From Amycolatopsis vancoresmycina (lineage in GTDB: Bacteria > Actinomycetota > Actinomycetes > Mycobacteriales > Pseudonocardiaceae): a stretch of 64,000 bases of DNA. The stretch lies in assembly GCF_000716785.1 (NCBI RefSeq), contig NZ_JNYY01000027.1, positions 1 through 64,000 on the forward strand, written 5' to 3'. Positions 32,474 to 39,951 of the stretch are shown one piece after another. A program made the translations under genes and the position numbers. Position 1 is the first letter of the stretch, and every line of letters begins with the position of its first letter. The notes beneath the pieces are model-generated. The model saw only the letters and a list, made by a program, of their open reading frames with translations. It was not told the origin of the DNA and made no database searches.

Positions 32474-34936
32474 CTAACGCACTACCAGGACCGTGTGCGT
32501 GCCACCGGAAACCGTCAACGGACCCGCGGCCCGCACCGCACGCCCGTCCAGCAGCACGAGACGCCCCGAAGGCACCACCAGCGAACCCGAAGTCCCCCGC
32601 GGCGCGGAAACCGTCAACGAGAACACCGAACCCTGCTGCGACCACGAAGCCGACAACGCGCCCTTCGGCGTCGGCACCGCTCCGCGCGCCCACGAAACCG
32701 GACCCGGGTGCGGCGAAACCGTCCAGGTCGCGAAGCCCGGCGACGTCGGCGAGACGCCCAGCAGCTCGTTCGTCAGCGCCGGGACGACTCCGGTCGACCA
32801 GCCGTGCGCCGCCGACGTGTACCCCTGCTCGTAGTGCGAACCGCCCTCGCCGATGCCCTCCCACGCCGTGATGCCCGGGTCGTGCGTGGCCATCCAGCCG
32901 TACATCCGCTTGATCTGGTCGATCGCGGACGCCGCCTGCCCGGTCCGGAAGCGCGCCTGCAGCTCCGGGAACGACGTGAACGCGTACACGCGCTTCGTCC
33001 CGTCAGAGACGAGCGTGTCGTTGTCCATGAACGGGTTCCCGTACGGCAACGCGCCCGCCGCAAGCCGCGCCAACGCCGAAGCGGCCTGGGCGGGCGAAGC
33101 GATCCCGGCCAGGATCGCGTGGCTGTTGCCGTCCTGACCGTGCCGCACCGCGCCCTCGGCCGAGTCGAGGTAAGCGCCCGCCGCCGGGTCCCACAAGTGA
33201 GCATTCACGGCCGTCGCGACGCCCGAAGCACGCGAAAGCCACCGCTCCGCGTCGGCCGCGTGGCCCGTCGCGCGAGCCAGACCGGCAGCGCCCTGAAGCG
33301 CCCGGACGTACAACGCGTTGTAGTACGTCACTTCGCCCGTACGCGGCAGGAAAGCGTAGTCGCCGTAGCCGCCTGTGCCGTTAAGCCCCTTCGCGAGCAA
33401 CCCGCGCGAATCGGTGACCGACGGATACCAGCTGTCGAGCGCCTTCACGAGGTGCGAGTAGCACGAAGACGCGTACGCGGTGTCGCCCGTGTAGAGCACG
33501 TAGTCCCAGCTCGACGTCACCCACCAGAGCGGATAGTCGAACAACGGCAACGTGTAGCCGTTGATCGACGCGGGCGGGATCCAGCCGTCCGCGCGCTGGT
33601 GGTCGGCCAGGTCGGCGAGGACGTTCCGCGCCGCCGTGCCGTCCTGGTGCGTCAGGTACTCCGTCAGGCCCGACACCGCGACATCGCCGACGTACGGGTC
33701 CCGGTCGCGCTTCGCGCCGTCGTGCAGCACCAGCTTCCCGTCCAGCGACGGCGAGAACGCGCCGCGAGGGTCCACATCGGACTCGCGGAAGGTGTCCATG
33801 CCCAGCTCGTTCGTGTAGGACGCCGCGTACCAGTAGCGGTTCAGCTCCTCGTCGGACGACTCGAACCAGCCGCGGTAGGTCGACGGCGTCCCGAGGAACG
33901 GCGTGAAGTCGAGCGAGACGCCGCTGATGCGCACCTCACCGGACGGCTGGGCCAAAGGCGCATCCGAGGCCAGCGCGTCCAGGCTGATCCGCAGGTAGCG
34001 GAAGCCGTGCAGGCCGTCGGCGCACACCTGGTTGCCGGAAGCGCAGCCCTTCGTGTCGCGCCACACCGTCGGCGCCGAGGGCACGGCGTACTGGTCGGTA
34101 CCCGGACCGCCGGAGAAGTCCGAGCGGGTGAAGTCGGAGCGTTCGCCCAGGTACTGGCGGGTTTCCGAGAACGCCAGCCGGACGCCGGGGCGGTTCGCCG
34201 ACGCCCCCGCGAAGGCGATCTTCGGGTACCCGGCGACGACCTTGCCGAAGTCGACGACGGCGGTCGGCACCGGCGGATCGGCGACCACGCCGGGCCACAC
34301 CTCGGCGACCCGGCTGAACTCGCCCGACGGGGTGTTCTGGTCCTTGGTCACGGTGATCCGGACCTGCGCGGTCGTCACCGGCCGGTCGAAGGTCACCGCG
34401 CGCTGCACGGCGGTGTTGCCGGTCACGGAAGCGGCCACCCGCCACGCACCCGCGTCCAGCACCTCGACCGTGAAGTCCTGCGGCACGCCGTCCACATTGG
34501 ACAGCACGGTGACGCCGGGCAGCGCGACCGGCGCGCCCGCGGTGATCGTCAGTACGTCCGGGTAGGCGCCGATCGTGTCGTCGTTCCAGAACGTCCCGGT
34601 GTTGCCGTCGACGGCGTTGCCGGGGTCGTAGGTCCGGGGCTGGCCGTTCCCGCCGTTGTTCGGCGAGTGGAACGACGACGCGGCCGCGGTGGTGCCCGCC
34701 GGCCAGACCGGCTTCGGCGGCGGCGCCTGCCGCTTGAACGTCGCCACCCCGCGCCCGAGCAGGCCGTCCGGGTTCGCGACGTCCCCGGTGGCGGACAGCA
34801 CCTTCACCGGCCGGACGTCCCGGCTCGAAGGGGCGACGACGTACTTCTGCCAGCCGGGCGTGGCGCCGGCCGGCGCGGCGACGACACCGCTCGCCACCAG
34901 CACCGTGACCGGCAGGACTGCTCTGAGCCACTTCAT
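32474..34936 (-). CDS. Secreted alpha-L-rhamnosidase-like glycoside hydrolase (GH78-type)
   Basis: 820 aa. Signal peptide MKWLRAVLPVTVLVASG...AGA; then a coagulation factor 5/8 type C (discoidin-like) sugar-binding domain at roughly residues 80-220 (DGNTGTFWNDD), beta domains, and an (alpha/alpha)6 barrel in the C-terminal half. Catalytic-region segments include TFRESDVDPRGAFSPSLDGK, DGWIPPASI and WEGIGEGGSHYEQG, with several acidic residues placed as in GH78. It should cleave rhamnose or a related sugar from plant or bacterial polysaccharide. GGAGG precedes the ATG, and a LacI-type operator lies 18 nt upstream of the start. Confidence 0.82.
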   Translation of the reverse strand: MKWLRAVLPVTVLVASGVVAAPAGATPGWQKYVVAPSSRDVRPVKVLSATGDVANPDGLLGRGVATFKRQAPPPKPVWPAGTTAAASSFHSPNNGGNGQPRTYDPGNAVDGNTGTFWNDDTIGAYPDVLTITAGAPVALPGVTVLSNVDGVPQDFTVEVLDAGAWRVAASVTGNTAVQRAVTFDRPVTTAQVRITVTKDQNTPSGEFSRVAEVWPGVVADPPVPTAVVDFGKVVAGYPKIAFAGASANRPGVRLAFSETRQYLGERSDFTRSDFSGGPGTDQYAVPSAPTVWRDTKGCASGNQVCADGLHGFRYLRISLDALASDAPLAQPSGEVRISGVSLDFTPFLGTPSTYRGWFESSDEELNRYWYAASYTNELGMDTFRESDVDPRGAFSPSLDGKLVLHDGAKRDRDPYVGDVAVSGLTEYLTHQDGTAARNVLADLADHQRADGWIPPASINGYTLPLFDYPLWWVTSSWDYVLYTGDTAYASSCYSHLVKALDSWYPSVTDSRGLLAKGLNGTGGYGDYAFLPRTGEVTYYNALYVRALQGAAGLARATGHAADAERWLSRASGVATAVNAHLWDPAAGAYLDSAEGAVRHGQDGNSHAILAGIASPAQAASALARLAAGALPYGNPFMDNDTLVSDGTKRVYAFTSFPELQARFRTGQAASAIDQIKRMYGWMATHDPGITAWEGIGEGGSHYEQGYTSAAHGWSTGVVPALTNELLGVSPTSPGFATWTVSPHPGPVSWARGAVPTPKGALSASWSQQGSVFSLTVSAPRGTSGSLVVPSGRLVLLDGRAVRAAGPLTVSGGTHTVLVVR

Positions 34937-34953
34937 CGAGGCCTCCGCAAGGC

Positions 34954-34969
34954 GTTGAATCGTTTCAAC
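34954..34969. promoter_or_regulatory. LacI-family operator upstream of the GH78-like gene
   Basis: GTTGAATCGTTTCAAC: arms GTTGAA/TTCAAC around a central TCGT, typical of LacI-family sites (a central CG with TTGAA arms). It is just upstream of the rhamnosidase-like gene start at 34936. No LacI regulator is encoded in this window, so the repressor acts from elsewhere. Confidence 0.78.
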
Positions 34970-35059
34970 CGCTGAGCTGAGCTTCAGGCTGCGGGAGCGG
35001 TGCCAACGATGTCAACGACCCGGACGCATCCTGTCCGGCAGGACAACCCGGGTGGCGGG

Positions 35060-35689
35060 TCAGTTCCCGCCGGCGATGAACCCGCGGACGGAGTTCGCGA
35101 CGAGCTCCACCGCGATGGCCGCGAGCAGCAGGCCGGCCACCTTGGCCAGCAGCGTGATGCCGCTTTCCTTGATCAGCCGGATGACGACGCCGGAGTAGCG
35201 CATGCAGAGGTAGATCACGAAGTGCACGGTGACGATGGCCAGCGCCAGGGCGATGTACGCGCCGAGGTGCCCGTCGGCCTGCCGGACGAACACGATGGTC
35301 GCGGCGATCGCGCCCGGCCCGGCCAGCAGCGGCGTGCCGAGCGGCACCAGGGCCACGTTGACGTCGTCGGCCGCCGCCTCCTGCTCGTGGCCGTTGCTGG
35401 TGAGCAGCTGCAGCGCGATCAGCAGGAGCAGCAGCCCGCCCGCGCCCTGCAGCGCGGGGATGCCGATGCCGAGGTAGGCCAGGATCGCCTGGCCCGCGAT
35501 CGCGAACAGGCTGATGACCAGCAGCGACACCAGGACGGCCTGCCGGGCGGCGCGCGCCCGGGTCGCCATCGGCTTGCGGCCGACCAGGCTCAGGAACACC
35601 GGCACGGTGCCGGGCGGGTCCATGATGACGATCAGGGTGATCGTCGCGCTCATGAAGAGCTTCGGGTCGAAGAAGTCGGCGATGGCCAT
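35060..35689 (-). CDS. MarC family integral membrane protein
   Basis: 209-aa six-helix membrane protein of the MarC/UPF0056 family. Visible family motifs: LIVIMDPPGTVPVFLSL at the first helix and VPLGTPLLAGPGAIAATIVF in the middle. Despite the name, a drug-resistance role is not established, and function is unknown. ATG at 35689 starts 1 nt after the PHP gene stop, so it is co-transcribed with it. Confidence 0.92.
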   Translation of the reverse strand: MAIADFFDPKLFMSATITLIVIMDPPGTVPVFLSLVGRKPMATRARAARQAVLVSLLVISLFAIAGQAILAYLGIGIPALQGAGGLLLLLIALQLLTSNGHEQEAAADDVNVALVPLGTPLLAGPGAIAATIVFVRQADGHLGAYIALALAIVTVHFVIYLCMRYSGVVIRLIKESGITLLAKVAGLLLAAIAVELVANSVRGFIAGGN

Positions 35690-35690
35690 G

Positions 35691-36563
35691 TCAGCCCTTC
35701 ACGACCTGGAACCCCGTCGCCCGCGAAACGAGTTCCTCGAACTGCCCGGGGCCGGTGGTGCACTCGCCGAGCGCGATCGTCTTGTTGGTGCCGTGGTAGT
35801 CGCTCGAGCCGGTGAAGACGAGCCCGAGCTCGGCGGCCAGCTCGCGGACGCGGGCCCGCGTCGGCGCGTCGTGGTTCGGGTGGTCGGCTTCGACGCCGGT
35901 GAGCCCGCGCGCGGCCAGCCCGGCGAGGGTGTCCTCGCTGATCGTGGCGCCGCGGCTGAAGGCGAAGGGGTGCGCGACGACCGTGACGCCACCGGCCGCG
36001 GCGATCATGTCGATGGCCTCTTCGACCGGGGTGTCCCGGCGGGCGACGTAGTAGCCGCGGCGGGGGCTCAGGTAGTCGGCGAAGGCCTCGTCGACGGACT
36101 TGACCAGCCCGGCCCGGACCAGCGCCTGCGCCAGGTGCGGCCGTCCCGGCGGCGAGTCCTCGGGCAGCAGGCCGAAGATCTCGTCGATGTCGATCGGGAG
36201 CCCGTCGGCGGCCATCCGCTCGGCCATCCGGCGCAGCCGCGTGCGGCGCTCGAGGCGCAGCCGGGTCTGCTCGGTGACGACGGGCTCGGACGTCGGGTCG
36301 AAGAGGTAAGCGAGCAGGTGGACGCTGATCTGGCGGCCCGTGTCGGGGTCGATCGACACCGTGGAGAGCTCGGCGCCGGGAACCAGGGTCAGGCCGGGTG
36401 ACACCGCTTCGGAAGCGGGCGCCCAGCCCGCGGTGGTGTCGTGGTCGGTGATCGCGACGACGTCGAGCCCGGCTTTCGCGGCCGCGGCGACGAGCCCGGC
36501 CGGCGTGTCGGTGCCGTCGGAAGCGGTGGAATGGGCGTGCAGGTCGATGCGCATCGTGTCCAT
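35691..36563 (-). CDS. PHP-domain phosphoesterase
   Basis: 290 aa. Polymerase-and-histidinol-phosphatase metal motifs: HAHSTASDG (motif I), ITDHDTTAG (II), VPGAELS (III), VVAHPFAF and a C-terminal SSDYHG. Family members include 3',5'-nucleoside bisphosphate phosphatases and RNase AM, which is a plausible activity here. ATG at 36563 or the one nine nt later (MRIDLHAHS) may be the start; neither has a Shine-Dalgarno. Followed by marC with a 1-nt gap. Confidence 0.88.
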   Translation of the reverse strand: MDTMRIDLHAHSTASDGTDTPAGLVAAAAKAGLDVVAITDHDTTAGWAPASEAVSPGLTLVPGAELSTVSIDPDTGRQISVHLLAYLFDPTSEPVVTEQTRLRLERRTRLRRMAERMAADGLPIDIDEIFGLLPEDSPPGRPHLAQALVRAGLVKSVDEAFADYLSPRRGYYVARRDTPVEEAIDMIAAAGGVTVVAHPFAFSRGATISEDTLAGLAARGLTGVEADHPNHDAPTRARVRELAAELGLVFTGSSDYHGTNKTIALGECTTGPGQFEELVSRATGFQVVKG

Positions 36564-36598
36564 TGTCGACGATGCGCTGCGTCACACGCGCGGCGGGA

Positions 36599-37159
36599 TC
36601 AGCCGACCGGCTTCTTGCCCCGGGCGGCCCGCTGCGCCTTGATCATGGAGAAGCGTTCGGCCTGCTTCTGCTTGTCGCCGAAGACGAGCTCCGAGATCGT
36701 GTCGTAGAACTCCTCCGGCCGCGGCAGGAAGTCGATCTTGTTCAGCGCCTGGATCTGGCCGGCGGACTCGACCACCATCGTGCCGTAGCCCATCATCCGG
36801 CCGGTGGCCGTGCGGACGTAGCTGAGGTCGGTGACCTTGCTGATCGGCATCATCAGCACCTTGGTGGTGAACACCCCGGTCGTCATGACGAACCGCTTGT
36901 CGGTGACGACCAGGCGCTCGACCCACCACTCCATCACCACGTAGGCGAACCGCAGGACGACGAGCAGCGCGACGTACCAGAGGATGTTCTGGCCGATGTA
37001 CAGCGCCGGCGGCAGCAGGTAGGACACCAGCACGCAGACGGCCAGCAGCGCGGCCGCCTCGAAGGTGTCCCACAGCAGCACCGCCCAGTGGCGGCGGATC
37101 CGGATGACCCGCCGCTCGGTGTCGAGGAGGTACTCGTCGGGGTCGCGTGGCGCGAACAT
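36599..37159 (-). CDS. PH-domain (bPH_2) membrane protein
   Basis: 186 aa. Two membrane helices (FEAAALLAVCVLVSYLL and NILWYVALLVVLRFAYVVMEW), then a bacterial PH-like domain starting VTDKRFVMTTGVFTTKV and MMPISKVTDLSYVRT. The C terminus is basic. Such proteins are widespread in actinobacteria and of unknown role, possibly in envelope stress or lipid interaction. The 20-nt gap to the small membrane protein upstream suggests one transcript. Confidence 0.85.
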   Translation of the reverse strand: MFAPRDPDEYLLDTERRVIRIRRHWAVLLWDTFEAAALLAVCVLVSYLLPPALYIGQNILWYVALLVVLRFAYVVMEWWVERLVVTDKRFVMTTGVFTTKVLMMPISKVTDLSYVRTATGRMMGYGTMVVESAGQIQALNKIDFLPRPEEFYDTISELVFGDKQKQAERFSMIKAQRAARGKKPVG

Positions 37160-37179
37160 GGTTCGAGGGTAGCCCCGAA

Positions 37180-37344
37180 TCAGCCCTTGAACACGTTGCT
37201 GACGAAGGTGATCACCGATTCGGCCGAGCTGCGCAGGAAGTCGATGATGTTGCCGACGAGGCCGGCGGCCTGCCCAGGCTGGGCGATGACGAAGAACAGC
37301 ACCAACGCGATACCGGCGAGGCCCGCAATCTTCTTCACGTTCAC
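37180..37344 (-). CDS. Small membrane protein, 54 aa
   Basis: GTG at 37344 encodes a 54-aa protein with one N-terminal hydrophobic helix (IAGLAGIALVLFFVIAQPGQ) and an amphipathic tail (IIDFLRSSAESVITFVSNVF). It lies 20 nt upstream of the PH-domain gene on the same strand. I recall similar short proteins in related actinomycetes but no characterised family. A longer in-frame start exists at 37407; it adds a basic segment without a Shine-Dalgarno. Confidence 0.6.
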   Translation of the reverse strand: MNVKKIAGLAGIALVLFFVIAQPGQAAGLVGNIIDFLRSSAESVITFVSNVFKG

Positions 37345-37530
37345 CGCGATCAAATCCCGTCTCTTACGGTGACACCGGACAACAGCAGTTTTTACGTTGT
37401 ACCGCACTGAACAGGCACGTGGGAGGAAAGTCCCGCGCTTGGGTCAGCACGCCGTCCGAAGTGTACCGTACGGCTACTCTCCGTGTACAGGACATCCGTT
37501 TTCAAGTCGATTGCGTCTACCCTTCGGGAC

Positions 37531-37944
37531 ATGGAGGGCCTCACCAGCACCACGATCCGCTGTGTCGGCGGGATCGTGTTCGACGCGTACGGCCGTTTGC
37601 TGCTCATCCGGCGCCTGAACGACCCCGGTTCGGGGCAGTGGTCGCTGCCGGGTGGCCGAGTCGAACCGGGCGAATCGGACGAAACGGCCGTGATCAGGGA
37701 GCTGCGGGAGGAGACCGGCCTGGACGTGATTCCGGGCACATTGGTCGGTTCGGTGCGGCGGGGGAGCTACCAGATTTTCGACTACGCCTGCGAGGTCGGT
37801 GGCGGAATTCTCACGGCTGGTGACGACGCATCGGACGCGCGTTGGTCCGATGCGGCAGACCTTGCCGGGCTGGAGGCGGCCGGCGCACTGGTCGACCGCC
37901 TTTACGTGACGTTGCGTGACTGGGACGCCCTGCCGCGGGCCTGA
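37531..37944 (+). CDS. Nudix hydrolase
   Basis: 137 aa. The Nudix box is complete: GGRVEPGESDETAVIRELRE followed by ETGLD, matching Gx5Ex7REUxEExGU. N-terminal RCVGGIVFDAYGRLLLIRR is typical of small MutT-like enzymes that hydrolyse nucleoside diphosphates linked to another group. ATG at 37531 is preferred; a GTG at 37483 would add 16 residues. No good Shine-Dalgarno, so leaderless translation is possible. It is followed by the family B palindrome before the convergent DUF2332 gene. Confidence 0.9.
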   Translation: MEGLTSTTIRCVGGIVFDAYGRLLLIRRLNDPGSGQWSLPGGRVEPGESDETAVIRELREETGLDVIPGTLVGSVRRGSYQIFDYACEVGGGILTAGDDASDARWSDAADLAGLEAAGALVDRLYVTLRDWDALPRA

Positions 37945-37959
37945 CAGCGGCTCGCCAGT

Positions 37960-38012
37960 GTCGCGAATGACTCATTCGGGACGTCCGAGGTCCCGAATGA
38001 GTCATTCGCGAC
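37960..38012. repeat. Family B palindrome, 23-bp stem
   Basis: Perfect 23-bp arms (37960-37982 and 37990-38012), loop of 7 nt, core CGAATGACTCATTCG. The arms share their sequence with the 25403-25451 element almost completely; the loop differs. Lies between the convergent Nudix and DUF2332 genes. Confidence 0.93.
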
Positions 38013-38030
38013 GTTCGGGCCGGGCCGCAC

Positions 38031-39125
38031 TCACAGCGGCAACCAGGTCATCCGCTGCCCGTGCGGCGCGGTCCGGGCCAGCGCGTGCGCCTCCGGCTTG
38101 CCGTCCTCCCACCGCACGACACCCAACGTCGCCAGGCCGTCCGCGCCCGCGAGGTCGTCGCGGCCCGGCAGCACGAGCTCCAGCCCGGCGCCGTAGAACT
38201 CCTCCGAGACCCACCACACCGGCCGCGAAGCCGCCAGCTCGGCCAGGCCCGCGACGAACGCGGACCGCCGCTCCGCCGGGAAGTACGCCAGCGCGTGGCT
38301 GGTGATCACCACCAGCGGCCCCGCCAGCGACCCGGCCGCCGAGGCCAGGTCGTCGACGCCGTCCCCGGTGATCAGCCGCGGGCGGTGCTTGGCCTGCTCG
38401 GCCGCCGCCGTCCGCAGCAGCCGGATCCGGTCCGGCTGGTCCGCCCAGACGCACGCCTCCAGCCACGCCAGCTCGTCCTCGTCCGACAGGTCCACCGGGG
38501 CCCGGTCGAGGCCCGCCCGATCGAGCACCGCCAGCTTCTTCGGCAGCTTCGGGACCACCGCGCCCGCGGCCAGGTCCAGTGCGCAGTGCAGCCCCACCGC
38601 CGCCTTGGCCGGGCCGGCCGTCAGCTGGTCGCCGCCGTCGCACTGGTAGCGGTAGCCGAACCGGTCCAGCCCGAGCAGCAGCCCCGCGCTGCAGCCGACC
38701 TCCAGCAACGAGACCTTCCCGCCCGCTTCGCGCGCCGCCCGCGCGACCCCCGGGTACAGCAGCGCGGCCCGCCGGACCTCGTTGGTCTGCGTGTAGCGCG
38801 AAGCGATCAGGGAACGCGCCTTGTCGGCGCGCTCCAGCAGGAACGACCGGAACAGCGGCCAGGTGTCGGAATCCACGCCGTCGAACCCGCCCAGCGACGG
38901 GTAGTACCGCGACAGCGGGTGGATCGGGTCCGCCTGCACGAGCCGGTGCGCGACCGCCATCAGCAGCGTGCCCCGGACCTCGCCGTCGCGGGCCGAGGCG
39001 AGCAGCCCGGCGACGTCGTCGTCCGAGGCCGCCTGCAGCGCCAGGTGCTCGTACAGCGGCGAGACCCCGCGCGCCTCGACTTCCGCGAACGTGCGGAGTA
39101 CCGCCTTGATCCCGTCCAGGTCCAT
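38031..39125 (-). CDS. DUF2332 domain protein
   Basis: 364 aa, DUF2332 family. A methyltransferase-like SAM-binding segment (SLLEVGCSAGLLLGLDRFGY) is followed by ITGDGVDDLAS and VVITSHALAYFP, consistent with a Rossmann-type methyltransferase fold, though activity is unproven. The ATG at 39125 starts 7 nt after the MaoC gene stop, so these two are one operon. No membrane segment. Confidence 0.85.
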   Translation of the reverse strand: MDLDGIKAVLRTFAEVEARGVSPLYEHLALQAASDDDVAGLLASARDGEVRGTLLMAVAHRLVQADPIHPLSRYYPSLGGFDGVDSDTWPLFRSFLLERADKARSLIASRYTQTNEVRRAALLYPGVARAAREAGGKVSLLEVGCSAGLLLGLDRFGYRYQCDGGDQLTAGPAKAAVGLHCALDLAAGAVVPKLPKKLAVLDRAGLDRAPVDLSDEDELAWLEACVWADQPDRIRLLRTAAAEQAKHRPRLITGDGVDDLASAAGSLAGPLVVITSHALAYFPAERRSAFVAGLAELAASRPVWWVSEEFYGAGLELVLPGRDDLAGADGLATLGVVRWEDGKPEAHALARTAPHGQRMTWLPL

Positions 39126-39132
39126 CAGAGCC

Positions 39133-39636
39133 TCATTCGTGCGGCACCGGCCGGCCCGGCTGCTCCCCGCCCCGAGTCTCCCCGTACGAGCGCTTGGGCA
39201 CCATCACCTTCCGCCGGAAGGTGCACACGATCAGGCCGTCCTGCTTGTAACCGCGCGTCTCGACGTACACGACACCGCGGTCGTCCTTGGACTTCGACGG
39301 CGTCTTGTCGAGCACCTCGGTCTCGCCGTAGATGGTGTCGCCGTGGAAGGTCGGCTTGACGTGCTTCAGCGACTCGACCTCGAGGTTCGCGATGGCCTTG
39401 CCGGAAACGTCCGGCACGGACATCCCCAGCAGCAGCGAGTAGACGTAGTTGCCGACCACGACGTTCTTGCCGAAGTCGGTGGTCTCCTCCGCGTAGTGCG
39501 CGTCGAGGTGCAGCGGGTGGTGGTTCATGGTGATCAGGCAGAACAGGTGGTCGTCGTATTCGGTGACCGTTTTGCCCGGCCAGTGCTTGTAGACCGCACC
39601 GACCTCGAACTCCTCGAAATACCGGCCGAACTGCAC
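39133..39636 (-). CDS. MaoC-like hotdog-fold dehydratase
   Basis: 167 aa MaoC-family protein. The dehydratase catalytic region reads LITMNHHPLHLDAHYAEET, followed by FGKNVVVGNYVYSLLLGMS; this resembles mesaconyl-CoA or beta-methylmalyl-CoA hydratase-type MaoC proteins rather than the simple enoyl hydratases. CoA-ester hydration is inferred, but the exact substrate is not visible. GTG start at 39636 has GGGAG upstream. Divergent from the corA transcript. Confidence 0.85.
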   Translation of the reverse strand: MQFGRYFEEFEVGAVYKHWPGKTVTEYDDHLFCLITMNHHPLHLDAHYAEETTDFGKNVVVGNYVYSLLLGMSVPDVSGKAIANLEVESLKHVKPTFHGDTIYGETEVLDKTPSKSKDDRGVVYVETRGYKQDGLIVCTFRRKVMVPKRSYGETRGGEQPGRPVPHE

Positions 39637-39951
39637 TCGTCATCTCCCGTCACGTAACACCGCGTGAGCCTGGTACGACACGCATCCGTAGTGAGGAGTA
39701 CCCTCAACCATCGGTGTTCGCGCGTCAACGCGAGCCCCGCCACGTTGCACCCGGCCCGGAGGAGGTGAGGAACTCGATGAGTAGTGGCGATAGTCCGCTC
39801 CCTAGTAGTCCCAGCGTTCCTGCCACTCCCGCCGGCCGGCTCATCTCCTGGTAGGCCTTCTCGTCCCGGGAACGCTGGTGTGTCGCCGGGCGGACGCTTT
39901 CCGCCCCTGGTCCGTCGTCTCGCACGACCACGCACGACACCAGGAGATCCC
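39637..39951 (+). promoter_or_regulatory. Structured corA leader with upstream ORF (putative attenuator)
   Basis: This 315-bp stretch without an annotated gene carries an upstream ORF (39777-39854), a 10-bp hairpin CCAGCGTTCC/GGAACGCTGG (39811-39820 and 39869-39878), a 7-bp hairpin GGGCGGA-CGCTT-TCCGCCC (39888-39906), and the corA Shine-Dalgarno. The end of the upstream ORF, ATCTCCTGGT (39843-39852), is perfectly complementary to ACCAGGAGAT (39939-39948), which includes AGGAG. CCTGGT at 39906-39911 offers a competing 6-bp partner. A ribosome on the upstream ORF could thus decide whether corA is translated. Reading is from sequence; ligand or ion response is inference from mgtL-type leaders. 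Confidence 0.7.
39777..39854 (+). CDS. Upstream ORF in corA leader, 25 aa, Pro/Ser-rich
   Basis: ATG with a very strong GGAGGAGGTGAGG nine nt upstream, then 24 further codons and TAG. The peptide begins MSSGDSPLPSSPSVP and ends RLISW; 5 of 25 residues are proline and 7 serine. Five codons are AGT, rare in this GC-rich genome, suggesting slow or regulated translation. The last codons (TCC TGG TAG) lie in the segment complementary to the corA ribosome-binding site. Proline-rich leader peptides upstream of Mg2+ transporter genes are known in enterobacteria (MgtL). No sequence similarity to MgtL is claimed. Confidence 0.7.
   Translation: MSSGDSPLPSSPSVPATPAGRLISW

Noticed and set aside
31691..34975. 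A 1094-residue plus-strand open frame across the nuclease and rhamnosidase-like genes
   Set aside because: It crosses two well-supported minus-strand genes and strong terminator hairpins, and is Arg-rich with no recognisable domain.
37423..37433. GAGGAAAGTCC resembling the conserved core of RNase P RNA
   Set aside because: Only this short match is present; no P4 partner or other conserved rnpB segments were found around it.
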